Of a stretch of 64,000 nt of DNA, positions 18,035 through 27,292 are shown one piece after another. The position numbers and the translations under genes were made by a program. Source of the DNA: an uncultured Mycoplasmatota bacterium (GTDB lineage: Bacteria; Bacillota_I; Bacilli_A; RF39; UBA660). How positions within the stretch are numbered: position 1 is the first letter of the stretch; each line of letters begins with the position of its first letter. The notes beneath the pieces were generated by a model. It had not been told where the DNA came from and ran no database searches. It worked only from the letters and a program-made list of their open reading frames with translations. Location of the stretch: positions 23,370 to 87,369 of the forward strand of contig URFW01000005.1 of the NCBI GenBank assembly GCA_900547225.1, written 5' to 3'.

Positions 18035-18710
18035 TATCAAATTATCTAAAAGACTTTCTGTTATAGCATCTTTTGTTTCAAATAATGCTGTTATTGCAGA
18101 TATTGGCTGCGATCACGCACTACTTGATATTTATTTATCAAAGAAAAAAATAATTAAAAAATCATTTGCCATTGATATAACAAAGGGTGCTTTAAATCAA
18201 GCAGATAAAAATATCAAATTATATAACGCTAAAAATATTGAAACTAGGTTATCTGATGGCTTTGAAAAGATAGATATTAAAGATAACGTTGATACCGTTA
18301 TTATGTCTGGTTTAGGTGATGCTAAAATAATTAATATTTTAAAAGAAGCCGAAGAAAAACTAAATAAAGTAAATAACATAATCATTCAATCAAATGTTGG
18401 AGTCTCAAATATTAGAGTTTATTTAACATGTAATGGTTATTATATAGATAATGAAAAATTAGTTAAAGAAAATAATATTATTTACACTATAATAAGTTTT
18501 AAAAAAGGATATAAAAGGTATACCAAAAAAGAAAAAGAATTTGGACCCGTGTTATTAAGAAATAAGGATGAGTTATTTAACGAATTAATAATAAATAGGA
18601 TAAATAAAAATAACTATATTATAAATAAACTTCCTAAAAATAAACTTATAAAGAAAATGTTTTTAAAAATAAATAATCATAAATTAAAAAAAGAAATGAT
18701 TCAAATGTAA
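18027..18710 (+). CDS. trmK: tRNA (adenine-22-N1)-methyltransferase TrmK
   Basis: 227 residues. Class I SAM-dependent methyltransferase: VIADIGCDHALLDIYL is the SAM-binding motif I, followed by AIDITKGALNQA and the family motif VIMSGLGDAKII. TrmK methylates A22 of tRNA and is found next to rpoD in Bacillota, as here (8-base overlap). Its stop codon lies in the terminator hairpin. Confidence 0.9.
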   Translation: MTNIKLSKRLSVIASFVSNNAVIADIGCDHALLDIYLSKKKIIKKSFAIDITKGALNQADKNIKLYNAKNIETRLSDGFEKIDIKDNVDTVIMSGLGDAKIINILKEAEEKLNKVNNIIIQSNVGVSNIRVYLTCNGYYIDNEKLVKENNIIYTIISFKKGYKRYTKKEKEFGPVLLRNKDELFNELIINRINKNNYIINKLPKNKLIKKMFLKINNHKLKKEMIQM

Positions 18711-18734
18711 GTTATCTTGAGTCATTTCTTTTTT
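18692..18734 (+). terminator. Intrinsic terminator of the dnaG-rpoD-trmK operon
   Basis: AGAAATGATTCAA (18692-18704) pairs with TTGAGTCATTTCT (18717-18729) with one G-U pair; T residues follow. The T run also covers the stop region of the convergent YqfQ-like gene. Confidence 0.8.
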
Positions 18735-19110
18735 ATAAATAAAATGTGGGGGTAGGATAATCATTTTGCTCATTTGAAATATTATTAATTACTGCGTTGC
18801 TATTAGTATTATCAAATTTTGATTCTTGTTTTACTTTATTACTATTTTGATTATTACTTTCACTTATTTTAGTAAACTCTTTTCCAATTTTTCCAAGTGC
18901 TCTTAAATTTTTAAATACCGGTTTTACCTGATAGTAAAGAGGTATTGCTTGATTTACTACACCAAGTGTTTTTTGAGCATTGGATAAAAGAGAAGACCAG
19001 TTAATTTTACTAAATATTGATGCGCCGCTTGCTGTAGCACTACCAAGTGTTGCGGCATTTGCAGCGGGAGATACCATACCAGGCATCATATAAGGCATGG
19101 AACCATACAC
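18733..19110 (-). CDS. YqfQ/VrrA-like protein (probable spore-related)
   Basis: 125 residues. GTG at 19108-19110 is preferred: AGAGGTG lies six bases upstream. A short Gly/Met/Pro/Ala-rich N-terminus (MPYMMPGMVSPAANAATLGS) is followed by INWSSLLSNAQKTLGVVNQA and IPLYYQVKPVFKNLRALGK, the pattern of the YqfQ/VrrA family (a helix, then a conserved P-x(9-11)-P-hydrophobic-KNL segment). The tail is Asn/Ser-rich. In B. subtilis yqfQ is close to sigA and trmK, which supports the call. Its function is poorly known. It is convergent with trmK. Confidence 0.6.
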   Translation of the reverse strand: MYGSMPYMMPGMVSPAANAATLGSATASGASIFSKINWSSLLSNAQKTLGVVNQAIPLYYQVKPVFKNLRALGKIGKEFTKISESNNQNSNKVKQESKFDNTNSNAVINNISNEQNDYPTPTFYL

Positions 19111-19166
19111 ATTTATCACCTCTCTACAATAATATATGATTTATGGCATTTATTGTTTAATTTTAA

Positions 19167-19196
19167 TTGATAAAAAGAAAGTTAATATGTTATAAT
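19167..19196 (+). promoter_or_regulatory. Sigma-A-type promoter of the pilus operon
   Basis: TTGATA at 19167-19172, 18-base spacer, TATAAT at 19191-19196, 29 bases before the PilC/ComGB-like start. Confidence 0.65.
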
Positions 19197-19224
19197 GTTT
19201 TTGTAGAATAGGAAGGTGTGTTTT

Positions 19225-21045
19225 ATGAATGCATTAGAAATTATTTTGTTACCATTTACTTTTATATATAAAGGTTTTATAACTGTTTTACTATTACCAT
19301 ACTATTTTATCGTTGGAATTGGTAAAGTTTTTGGTATTGATGGTAAAAAAAGCAAGAAAATAAGCGTAGTTTCTGAAAAGAAAAATGGTGAACAGGTTAA
19401 AGTTGTTAAAAATGTTAAATCTGCATTTGATACACCAGTTGCTCCAAAACCGGAGACAGATATAAATAAAATTAATGAAAAAAAGCAAAAAGATAAGTTA
19501 AAAAGACAAAAAGAATTTGAAAAATTAGTTGCTAAAGCAAGAGCTGAAGAAGCTAAAAGAATAAAAGAACAAGAAAAAATAAGAAAAGAAAACGAAAAAA
19601 GAGAAAAACAAAGAATTGAAAAAGAATTTGAAAGAAGAAAAAAAGAAGAAGCAATAGAAAAAGCGCAGGAAAAAAGAAAAGAAGAACTATTAAAAGAAGG
19701 AAAACCAATTAGTTTTTCAGACAAGGTAAAAGCACTGTATAAAAAATTAACTTATAATAAAAATGCTGAGTTAGAATTAGAGGCGAAAAAGAACGTTTTA
19801 AATGAACAATTTAGCGATAAGAATAATCAGGCTGCGCGTCTTTCCCACCCACTAGTATTTGATTATATGGCTCGTAATCCTAAGGGGGAACTTGAAAGGG
19901 GGAAAATTGAGGCCTTATCTAGAGTTGATGTTCATTCATTTTTACTAGCAGAAGGTTACGAAGTATATGATATCACGGCTGCTAAGGCTAAACGTAATAT
20001 AATAACTTATAAAATGAAGAAAAATAGACTTATATTTTATTTATCACAGTTATCTGCTTACTTAAAATCAGGAATTGCTCTTGCTGAAGCTGTTAAAATT
20101 CTAGATGAACAATCAAAAAAAGTAAACGAAAAAAAAGCTTGGAGAGCGGTTTATTATGATCTATCAATGGGTGATGTATTATCTCTTGCAATGGAAAAAA
20201 GAGGTAGTACGTTTCCAAGATTGTTAATTAATATGATAAAGACAGCAGAAATGACTGGAAATCTTCCGGAAACATTAGATGATATGGTTGAATATTATAG
20301 TGAATCTGAGTCAACTAAAAGGCAAATGAAATCCGCAATGATGTATCCTACCATTGTTTCCGTATTTGCTGTTGTTGTTATAACATTTATATTGATGTGG
20401 GTAGTTCCTCAGTTTGTTGATATATATGCAGACTTAGGTAGTGATATTCCAACTATTACGAAGGTTGTTATATCAATTAGTGACTTTCTTAAAAATTATC
20501 TAATTTATATATTACTTGGAATAATAATATTTATAATAATATATTTATTCTTATATAAAAACGTTAAAGCATTTAGAAAGACAATGCAAGAGTTTGCTAT
20601 GCATCTTCCTGTATTTGGAAATATTATAAAATATAATGAAGTAACAATTTTTGCTAAAACATTTGCAAATCTTATTAATCATAATGTATTTATAACGGAT
20701 TCAATTGATGTTTTAAGTAAAATAACCGATAATGAAGTATATAAAAAATTAATTTTTGATACTGCTAAAAATCTAACAAAGGGTGATTCCATATCAAAGG
20801 CATTTAAAGATCATTGGGCTTTCCCTAATATAGCATATCAAATGCTTTTAACTGGAGAAAGAACTGGTAGATTAGGTCCAATGATGGAAAGGGTATCTGA
20901 TTATTATCAAGAACAACATAGAACCCTTATAAATCAAATGAAAGCGTTAATAGAACCTGTAATGATCGTTACTTTAGCTGTTATTGTTGGTGGTATATTA
21001 CTTGCAGTTATAATTCCTATGTATGGAATGTATGATGCTTTATAG
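19225..21045 (+). CDS. Type IV pilus/type II secretion inner membrane platform protein (PilC/GspF/ComGB family)
   Basis: 606 residues from ATG 19225 after GGAAGG. The C-terminal 370 residues are a PilC-type platform: FDYMARNPKGELERGKIEA is the usual N-terminal beta region, followed by two repeated T2SSF domains (LSQLSAYLKSGIALAEAV and FAKTFANLINHNVFITDS) and three to four membrane segments, ending GGILLAVIIPMYGMYDAL. Unusually, about 200 extra residues precede this: a membrane-associated hydrophobic start (LEIILLPFTFIYKGFITVLL) and a long Lys/Glu-rich coiled coil (about 75-170). The prepilin peptidase gene follows 12 bases later. The extension could reach the divergently encoded ATPase. Confidence 0.85.
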   Translation: MNALEIILLPFTFIYKGFITVLLLPYYFIVGIGKVFGIDGKKSKKISVVSEKKNGEQVKVVKNVKSAFDTPVAPKPETDINKINEKKQKDKLKRQKEFEKLVAKARAEEAKRIKEQEKIRKENEKREKQRIEKEFERRKKEEAIEKAQEKRKEELLKEGKPISFSDKVKALYKKLTYNKNAELELEAKKNVLNEQFSDKNNQAARLSHPLVFDYMARNPKGELERGKIEALSRVDVHSFLLAEGYEVYDITAAKAKRNIITYKMKKNRLIFYLSQLSAYLKSGIALAEAVKILDEQSKKVNEKKAWRAVYYDLSMGDVLSLAMEKRGSTFPRLLINMIKTAEMTGNLPETLDDMVEYYSESESTKRQMKSAMMYPTIVSVFAVVVITFILMWVVPQFVDIYADLGSDIPTITKVVISISDFLKNYLIYILLGIIIFIIIYLFLYKNVKAFRKTMQEFAMHLPVFGNIIKYNEVTIFAKTFANLINHNVFITDSIDVLSKITDNEVYKKLIFDTAKNLTKGDSISKAFKDHWAFPNIAYQMLLTGERTGRLGPMMERVSDYYQEQHRTLINQMKALIEPVMIVTLAVIVGGILLAVIIPMYGMYDAL

Positions 21046-21057
21046 AAAGGAGTTTTC

Positions 21058-21846
21058 ATGAGTTTACATATATTTAATTGTGTAATGATATTTATAATTG
21101 GACTTGTGTTTGGATCATTTTATAACGTAGTTGGATATCGTCTTCCAAATAAGATGTCAATTGTGTTTCCCCAATCACATTGTCCAAATTGTAACCATAA
21201 ATTAAATTTTTATGAATTGATACCGGTTTTATCTTATATATTTTTAGGGGGTAAATGCAAGAAATGCAAATGCAAAATATCTTTCTTTTATCCATTTTTT
21301 GAACTTTTAACAGGCATTTTATTTTTGCTTTGTTACTTGAACTTTGGCATTAATATTGAATTTTTTATTGCGGTAACGTTTGTTTCTGTACTTATAATAA
21401 TAAGCATTAGTGATATAAAATACTATATAATTCCTGATGAAGTGCTAATTGTTGGAACGATTATTATTTTAATATTATTTGGTATTAATACATATTTAAA
21501 TGATTTAGGAGTAGTAAAAGGATTAATAATGCCAATCTTAAATGGTATTGGCTCATTTGCTATACTTTATTTATTTAAATGCCTTGGAGACTTGATGTTT
21601 AAAAAGGAGAGTTTAGGCGGTGGTGATATTAAATTATTATTCTTTATTGGACTTACACTTGGATTTGATATGTCAATTGTGACAATATTCATGGCATCTT
21701 TTATTGCTCTACCACTTTCCGTAATAAGTTTAATAAAAAATAATAATAACGTATTGCCTTTTGGACCATACCTGTCTATCGCTGCGGTTATTGTCTTACT
21801 GCTAAAATTAAATTTAAATATGATACTTGAATTTTTTACAAAATAA
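21058..21846 (+). CDS. Prepilin peptidase (PilD/ComC family, A24)
   Basis: 262 residues, start after AAAGGAG. An integral membrane aspartic protease that removes the basic leader of prepilins. The N-terminal zinc-binding cysteines are visible (HCPNCNHKL, GKCKKCKC). The two catalytic aspartates are in SDIKYYIIPDEV and GGGDIKLLFFIG. About eight membrane segments follow the expected layout. It is cotranscribed with the PilC/ComGB-like gene and is the only processing enzyme seen for the three pilin-like proteins in this window. Confidence 0.92.
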   Translation: MSLHIFNCVMIFIIGLVFGSFYNVVGYRLPNKMSIVFPQSHCPNCNHKLNFYELIPVLSYIFLGGKCKKCKCKISFFYPFFELLTGILFLLCYLNFGINIEFFIAVTFVSVLIIISISDIKYYIIPDEVLIVGTIIILILFGINTYLNDLGVVKGLIMPILNGIGSFAILYLFKCLGDLMFKKESLGGGDIKLLFFIGLTLGFDMSIVTIFMASFIALPLSVISLIKNNNNVLPFGPYLSIAAVIVLLLKLNLNMILEFFTK

Positions 21847-21879
21847 AAACCATGAATACTAATCATTCACGGTTTTTTT
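21847..21879. terminator. Terminator between the prepilin peptidase and ATPase genes
   Basis: AAACC-A-TGAAT pairs with ATTCA-C-GGTTT around one mismatch; seven T follow on the plus strand. The genes converge here, and the A run on the left may allow function in both directions. Confidence 0.6.
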
Positions 21880-23164
21880 ATATATCTAACATTTCGGTAT
21901 CACCATTATTAATGTTATTTTGTAAATTTAATGAATTATTACTATTATTATTTTGGGAACCCATTACGATTTTAACTGATTCGTCATCAAGCTCAACCAA
22001 TCTTAATATCTCTTCAATTGTTGTTTTATTTTGCAATACTTTTTGAAGACCATCTTGTAAAAGAGTAGTGGTATCACCAGTATAAACTAGCTTTCTTAAT
22101 TCTTCTTTTGAAACCCCATTTGATATGGCATCTCTTATTTCTTGCGATATTACCAAAACTTCATGAATAGCAATACGTCCTTTATAACCTTTAACACATT
22201 TATCACAGCCCTCTGCGTAAGCAAGTTCAGTTACATCAATTCCTAAGTTAGCTTTAATTAACTTTCTTTCATAGTCTATTGCGGGTCTTTTTTTTATGCA
22301 ATAAGGGCATATTCTTCTGGCTAATTTTTGTGATACAATACCATTTAATGAACTAGCAAGCAAATAGGTTTCAACATCCATATCTCTTAAACGTTCGATT
22401 GTATTAAGAGCATTGTTTGTATGCAGTGTAGATAATACTAAGTGTCCAGTTATAGATGCTCTAACTGCTATTTTTGCAGTTTCATCATCACGAATCTCTC
22501 CAATCATTATTATATCCGGATCCTGACGCAATATTGAACGTAGTACTTCTGCAAATGTAAGCCCTATTTCACTATTAACTTGTATTTGATTAATTCCTTC
22601 TATACTCATTTCTACTGGATCTTCAACCGTAACTAAATTAACTTCTGGTGTATTAAGAGTTTGAAGTATCGAATATACGGTGGTTGATTTACCGGTTCCA
22701 GTAGCTCCAGTTACAAGTATTATCCCGTTTGGTTCTTTTATTAGTTCTTTTATTTTTCTTAAATTGTTAGGAGAAAATCCTAGCGAATCAAGTCCCTTTA
22801 ATGATGCCGAATAGTCAAGTATACGTATAACTATTTTCTCACCTTCATTGGTTGGAAGTGATGAAACACGCATATCAAGGTTAATATCTTTTATGGTGGT
22901 TTTAATTGCACCATCTTGAGGTAGTCTAGATTCAGTAATATCCATTCCAGATATTATCTTTATACGTGCTATTAAATTTTTGCGAATATTGGGAGGAATT
23001 ATTGTATAATCGATTAAAACACCATCAATCCTAAATCTTACCTTTACGGTTTTTTCAGTAGGATCAAAATGAATATCACTAGCACCTGCTTCTGCTGCTG
23101 TATAAATAATTTCGTTTACTATTTCTGTTATAGGTAACTTAGTAAAATCAATTTGTTTTAACAT
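21878..23164 (-). CDS. Type IV pilus/type II secretion assembly ATPase (GspE/PilB/ComGA family)
   Basis: 428 residues, start after AAGGGAG. Walker A GATGTGKS at residues 153-160, the Asp-box region (IGEIRDDETA) and His-box region (ITGHLVLSTLHTN), plus a zinc-binding tetracysteine (ICPYC and GCDKC). It lacks the N-terminal GspE domain found in PilB, as in ComGA. It powers pilin extraction and polymerisation at the platform protein. It is encoded on the opposite strand from its platform and pilins, which is unusual since comG-type operons are normally colinear. An Asn-rich tail ends the protein. Confidence 0.92.
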   Translation of the reverse strand: MLKQIDFTKLPITEIVNEIIYTAAEAGASDIHFDPTEKTVKVRFRIDGVLIDYTIIPPNIRKNLIARIKIISGMDITESRLPQDGAIKTTIKDINLDMRVSSLPTNEGEKIVIRILDYSASLKGLDSLGFSPNNLRKIKELIKEPNGIILVTGATGTGKSTTVYSILQTLNTPEVNLVTVEDPVEMSIEGINQIQVNSEIGLTFAEVLRSILRQDPDIIMIGEIRDDETAKIAVRASITGHLVLSTLHTNNALNTIERLRDMDVETYLLASSLNGIVSQKLARRICPYCIKKRPAIDYERKLIKANLGIDVTELAYAEGCDKCVKGYKGRIAIHEVLVISQEIRDAISNGVSKEELRKLVYTGDTTTLLQDGLQKVLQNKTTIEEILRLVELDDESVKIVMGSQNNNSNNSLNLQNNINNGDTEMLDI

Positions 23165-23276
23165 ATAAATCGCTCCCTTAATATTCTTTTCATTCTTTTA
23201 TCATTACCCTAGATTTTATTATAATAATATTATATAATATATTTTAGAAGATAGCAATAAAGAAAAGGTGAGAAAT

Positions 23277-23789
23277 ATGAAAAAGAATGTCAAGGGTTTC
23301 TTTTTAGCAGAGACTATTGTTATGATAGCCTTAGTAACTGCTATTATGGCTTTTGTTTATCCAAACATATCAAAACTTTATAATAATTATGTAAATAAAA
23401 CCAAATATTATGATCAAACAGAAGATGTTTTAACATTAAGATCAATATATGAAAGAGATAGATTTGATGGTGGATATATTGATAGCAAAACCAATAATGG
23501 TTGCAAAGAAATTGATGATAAAATAACAATTGATACGGGAATTTTTCTGTTTGATATAGATAGTGATTTAAAAGAATTATACATTACGTCATACATGAGC
23601 TCACCTAGTGATAATAATTATAATTTTAACAGATATTTAAAAAGATTTAAAAAAACTAATTTTGACAGTTCCGCATACAGATTAATAGGCGTATTTGATA
23701 ATGGAAATGAAAAAAGATATGCATCAATAAAAATAGATAATCCTAATCCTACAAGGGATTGTAATTTAGGAGGGGATGGTAGTGAATAA
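23277..23789 (+). CDS. Type IV prepilin-like protein
   Basis: 170 residues from ATG 23277 after AAAGGTGAG. The leader KKNVKG/FFLAETIVMIALV shows a class III prepilin signal: basic leader, Gly at -1, Phe at +1, Glu at +5, then a hydrophobic helix. The rest is a soluble domain with two cysteines. It overlaps the next prepilin gene by eight bases. A TATAAT (23233-23238) lies upstream but the -35 is poor. It is divergent from the ATPase gene. Confidence 0.85.
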   Translation: MKKNVKGFFLAETIVMIALVTAIMAFVYPNISKLYNNYVNKTKYYDQTEDVLTLRSIYERDRFDGGYIDSKTNNGCKEIDDKITIDTGIFLFDIDSDLKELYITSYMSSPSDNNYNFNRYLKRFKKTNFDSSAYRLIGVFDNGNEKRYASIKIDNPNPTRDCNLGGDGSE

Positions 23790-24915
23790 ACTTAATAACA
23801 AAGGTGTTACTCTAGTGGAACTTATAGTTAGCTTTGCAATAGTTGGAGTAGCTATAATATATTTTTTTCAAACACTTTCTACGGTTAAAAAAATTTATAG
23901 CGACGCAAGAAATGAAACTAATTTTTACGTAAAAAAAGATTATGATTTTAGATTAATAAAAGCTTATTTGGATAGCAAAGCCGATCCTTTTAAAAACATG
24001 GCAGGTAGTTACGAATGTAAGGATGTTCCTGGTAATTTAAGTTGCACTAATTTTGAAGTTTCTTCTAAAGATGATTTACTTATGTATTCTAAAATAATAG
24101 TTAATTATAAAAATAATAAAAGCATAAGTTTTCATTATTTTAATGAAAACGCAAACATTAATTCAGGAGCCTTAAACTTTGGGAAAAAAGTTGTTGTAAA
24201 CGGAAATGAGCTAGGATACGTTATAGGTGAAACCGATGATAAACTAACGGTTATAGCAAGCAATGTAATAGAAGGCTCTGAAACCGGATTTTATGATGGT
24301 CAAAGCAATCAAAAGTCAGTTTATTGGGGAAATAGTAATAAATGTGAAACATCACCTATACAAACTGATAACAAAGTATTTGGTTCTAAATACCCAGCAA
24401 CCGTATATGGTAAAAGAGTACTTGAATACTTAAGATCTGACGAACATCGTTGTATCGGGACAAGTACTTTATGTATTAAAGAAGATTATGAAGAAAGTAG
24501 AATTAAGCCTCATGAATATCTTGAAAACTACAAAAATACGCTCGCAAATAAATATAACATAAGCAGTAATATAGATGATGTTACAATACTTGATTTTGAA
24601 ATGCTTAATAATATTAATAAAACCGTTAATTTTGCTTCTTTTAAGTTAAATATTCCTAATTTAAATACTTCAAATATATCATGTGATTGGGATAATGAAA
24701 TATGTAACAAGGCATTAGATATACTTTATGAAGGCAGTAATAATTATTGGACGGCGATTGCTAAAGATTGTGGCTATTTGTATTACGTTGATACTAGTAA
24801 AAGAGAATTTGCTTCTGAAATAGCCAATTATAATCATTTCTTACATAAAAAAGATTATTCAGTTCGTCCAGTTATTATATTAAATAAAGATGGCTTGACA
24901 TACGAACTTCAATAA
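23782..24915 (+). CDS. Large type IV prepilin-like protein with extracellular domain
   Basis: 377 residues. GTG 23782 is preferred because AGGAGG (23768-23773) is eight bases upstream; ATG 23776 is only two bases from it. Prepilin signal: NKLNNKG/VTLVELIVSFAIVG with Glu at +5. The long C-terminal part ends with YWTAIAKDCGYLYYV and KDYSVRPVIILNKDG, resembling the end of DUF6273-like domains in secreted proteins of gut Bacillota. Seven or more cysteines are present. Size and position suggest a tip or minor pilin that carries a functional head domain. Confidence 0.8.
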   Translation: MNKLNNKGVTLVELIVSFAIVGVAIIYFFQTLSTVKKIYSDARNETNFYVKKDYDFRLIKAYLDSKADPFKNMAGSYECKDVPGNLSCTNFEVSSKDDLLMYSKIIVNYKNNKSISFHYFNENANINSGALNFGKKVVVNGNELGYVIGETDDKLTVIASNVIEGSETGFYDGQSNQKSVYWGNSNKCETSPIQTDNKVFGSKYPATVYGKRVLEYLRSDEHRCIGTSTLCIKEDYEESRIKPHEYLENYKNTLANKYNISSNIDDVTILDFEMLNNINKTVNFASFKLNIPNLNTSNISCDWDNEICNKALDILYEGSNNYWTAIAKDCGYLYYVDTSKREFASEIANYNHFLHKKDYSVRPVIILNKDGLTYELQ

Positions 24916-24918
24916 TGA

Positions 24919-25791
24919 TTAGAACAACCTAAAGATAAGATACTTTAAATATCTTATCTTTTTATTATCAATCATAGACATGCTTTGCATTTGAATACAT
25001 AACCCGCCAAAATTTAAAAAATAATATGCTAAAAAAATTTTTATATATATATTTACATTTAAATTTGATAATTTTATAATTCCTCCGGTCATTTCAAGTA
25101 ATCCATTTATTACGCAACTTGCAAGTTCTGATAAATCCAATATATGACTAACAAGTGAAACTAATATATTAAATATTACAACTATTCCAAATATTAATAA
25201 TAGAGCGTTTATACTTTCTTTAATAGATGATGTAATATTTGTTATAAGATTAGTATTTTTGATGTTTATAATTTTTTTTTTACTATTTTTAAAATTATTT
25301 TTATTTAAATATATTTTTATTAATGTACTTATAAATAGCATTATAAATAATACAAATCCTATTTTTACGTTATTAAATACACCAACGCCAACACCTGCAA
25401 CAATAAATAGCGGATTTATAAAATGGGTGGAACATAAAAGTGCTTCTGCCTCTTTTTTATTTATTAAACCACTATTTAAATAATTATTTATATACATAGC
25501 AGAGCTTGGACTTCCGGTTATTAAAGATATAATAAAAAGTTCCATTGTAGAGTTGCTAAAGTTAAACTTTTTAAATAAAAATGCTTTTATTTTTTTAGGA
25601 ATTATTAGATAAACATTACTTTTTATTAATATGTTACCAATTACCATGGTTGGAAATAATGATGGAAAAATTTTTTTTATGAACATCAGTGATGATGAGT
25701 TTACGCTTTTAATTATTATATTTGAATTAAATAATATTAGAAGTTCTAATATTATAAATATATAAATTATAATTATATTTTTTTTATTCAT
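24919..25791 (-). CDS. ylbJ: Sporulation integral membrane protein YlbJ-like
   Basis: 290 residues with about seven membrane segments and the nucleoside-recognition (Gate) type motif region FPSLFPTMVIGNIL and LITGSPSSAMYINNYLNSG, typical of YlbJ, which is needed for late spore maturation. It is shorter than B. subtilis YlbJ at the C-terminus. The ATG at 25789-25791 has no recognisable ribosome binding site; a TATATT box lies five bases before it, hinting at a leaderless message. Its last codons form the terminator hairpin of the convergent pilin operon. Confidence 0.8.
   Translation of the reverse strand: MNKKNIIIIYIFIILELLILFNSNIIIKSVNSSSLMFIKKIFPSLFPTMVIGNILIKSNVYLIIPKKIKAFLFKKFNFSNSTMELFIISLITGSPSSAMYINNYLNSGLINKKEAEALLCSTHFINPLFIVAGVGVGVFNNVKIGFVLFIMLFISTLIKIYLNKNNFKNSKKKIINIKNTNLITNITSSIKESINALLLIFGIVVIFNILVSLVSHILDLSELASCVINGLLEMTGGIIKLSNLNVNIYIKIFLAYYFLNFGGLCIQMQSMSMIDNKKIRYLKYLIFRLF
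24932..24964 (+). terminator. Intrinsic terminator of the pilin operon
   Basis: AAGATAAGATA (24932-24942) pairs perfectly with TATCTTATCTT (24950-24960), then T residues. The whole stem is coding sequence for the YlbJ C-terminus on the other strand. Confidence 0.8.
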
Positions 25792-25875
25792 ATTAAAATA
25801 TATTTTAAAATTATAGATTAAATGATTAAAATGTGTTAAAATGATACATGTAAAGTAGTAAGAGTGAGGTAAAAA

Positions 25876-27288
25876 ATGAAAAAAGAAGAAAAAAAATCGG
25901 TTGGAAGGCCTAGGCTTGCTGATGAAGCAACTAAGAAAAGGGCTCTTCTTATAATTTTAATAACATTAATTGTTACGATAGTTTTTATAACATTAGGAAT
26001 AAGTATACTATCAAAAAGTATTAATCCAAATAAAATAAAGGGTGCTAGTGTTGCTATGTCTAGTAACGTCCAAACGTATTCACTTGTTAATGAAACAAAG
26101 GATCAAAAACCAAATATTTGTCATATTAGTTTAGCTGGTCTTTCAAAAAACAAAGTAAAATATCAAGTTAGATGTCAAGCAAACGCAAGACCAATATCAA
26201 TTAGAATTAGATCTAATGGCAAAGAGTATATTATGTTAAATGGTTTTGATCACCATAATGGTTTTTTTTATACTGGAACGTATAATGTGCCAGGGGGCGT
26301 TAGTAAGGATGCTAGGCTGGTATTAAAATATAAAAATGATAGTGAAACTTTAATCCAAAGAACATACAGAGTATATAAAAATGGCAAGCTTAATGCCGGG
26401 CCAATAGTACCTGCTAGAAACTCTAAAAAAGTGCCTAGTAATAAATGTTATATTGGTGTTTCAAACATAAAATATAATTCATTTAATTGGATTTTAAAAT
26501 GTGATAGCGGTGCAAAGCCTAAAAGCATTAGACTTACTACTACTAAAGGCGGTATTTCAGGCGCCGAGGTTGATATTGTAAAAAACGGATTTGATAATGA
26601 TTATGGTATTAAAACAAGAGGAGTTTATAAAACAAGTGTATCTCCAAAAACAAACTATACTTTGGTTTTATATTTTGCTTCTGGAAAATATGGTTATTAC
26701 AAAACAACCATTGCTTTTAAAACGTTAGCTCGTCCTACAACAACCAGTATTACGACTGGAAAGCTTGTGTATCCATTACCAAAGGGAATTGGAAAATGGA
26801 GTGATGGTACAAAATATTCAAAAGACCATTTACATTATAGTAGTGGAAAATGGCATGGTGGTAATGATATATCAGTTAAAACTGGAACGAGTGTATATGC
26901 AATGGATGGTGGAACAGTTGTAATGGGAGATATAACAAGAAACAAAAAATGCGAATCATATGGCTTTTGTGGTGGTGGTTACTCACACTTTGGAAAATTT
27001 ATTTTACTAAAACATAAAAAGAATAATAAAATCTTTTATACCGCATATGCGCATTTAAGTAAAGTATTAGTATCTGTTGGAGATACTGTTAAACAAGGAC
27101 AAAAAATAGGTGAAACTGGAAATACTGGTAATTCATCTGGACCTCATTTACATATTGGAATGTCATATGGTAAATATGATAATAACGGATACCCGATATA
27201 TAATAAAAACGTTATATCTGCCTATGATTATATAAGTGGATCAAAAAAGGGAAAATCTTATATAAAAGATAAAGGTAAAAACTATTAA
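25876..27288 (+). CDS. Membrane-anchored M23 (LytM-type) peptidase
   Basis: 470 residues. Cytoplasmic basic N-terminus, one membrane segment (about 23-46), two extracellular beta regions that look repeated (ICHISLAGLSKNKVKYQVRC and CYIGVSNIKYNSFNWILKC each start with a cysteine pair), then a C-terminal M23 domain. Zinc ligands are intact: His327 and Asp331 in WHGGND, and H424-x-H426 in GPHLHIG. It should cut peptidoglycan cross-links. A SpoIIQ-like role in sporulation is possible given the neighbouring ylbJ, but SpoIIQ often lacks the catalytic set and this protein does not. Terminator at 27293. Confidence 0.85.
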   Translation: MKKEEKKSVGRPRLADEATKKRALLIILITLIVTIVFITLGISILSKSINPNKIKGASVAMSSNVQTYSLVNETKDQKPNICHISLAGLSKNKVKYQVRCQANARPISIRIRSNGKEYIMLNGFDHHNGFFYTGTYNVPGGVSKDARLVLKYKNDSETLIQRTYRVYKNGKLNAGPIVPARNSKKVPSNKCYIGVSNIKYNSFNWILKCDSGAKPKSIRLTTTKGGISGAEVDIVKNGFDNDYGIKTRGVYKTSVSPKTNYTLVLYFASGKYGYYKTTIAFKTLARPTTTSITTGKLVYPLPKGIGKWSDGTKYSKDHLHYSSGKWHGGNDISVKTGTSVYAMDGGTVVMGDITRNKKCESYGFCGGGYSHFGKFILLKHKKNNKIFYTAYAHLSKVLVSVGDTVKQGQKIGETGNTGNSSGPHLHIGMSYGKYDNNGYPIYNKNVISAYDYISGSKKGKSYIKDKGKNY

Positions 27289-27292
27289 TATT

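Noticed and set aside
25876..27288. M23 protein as a catalytically dead SpoIIQ
   Set aside because: All zinc ligands (His327, Asp331, His424, His426) are present, so it should be active; a SpoIIQ role is not excluded but cannot be claimed.
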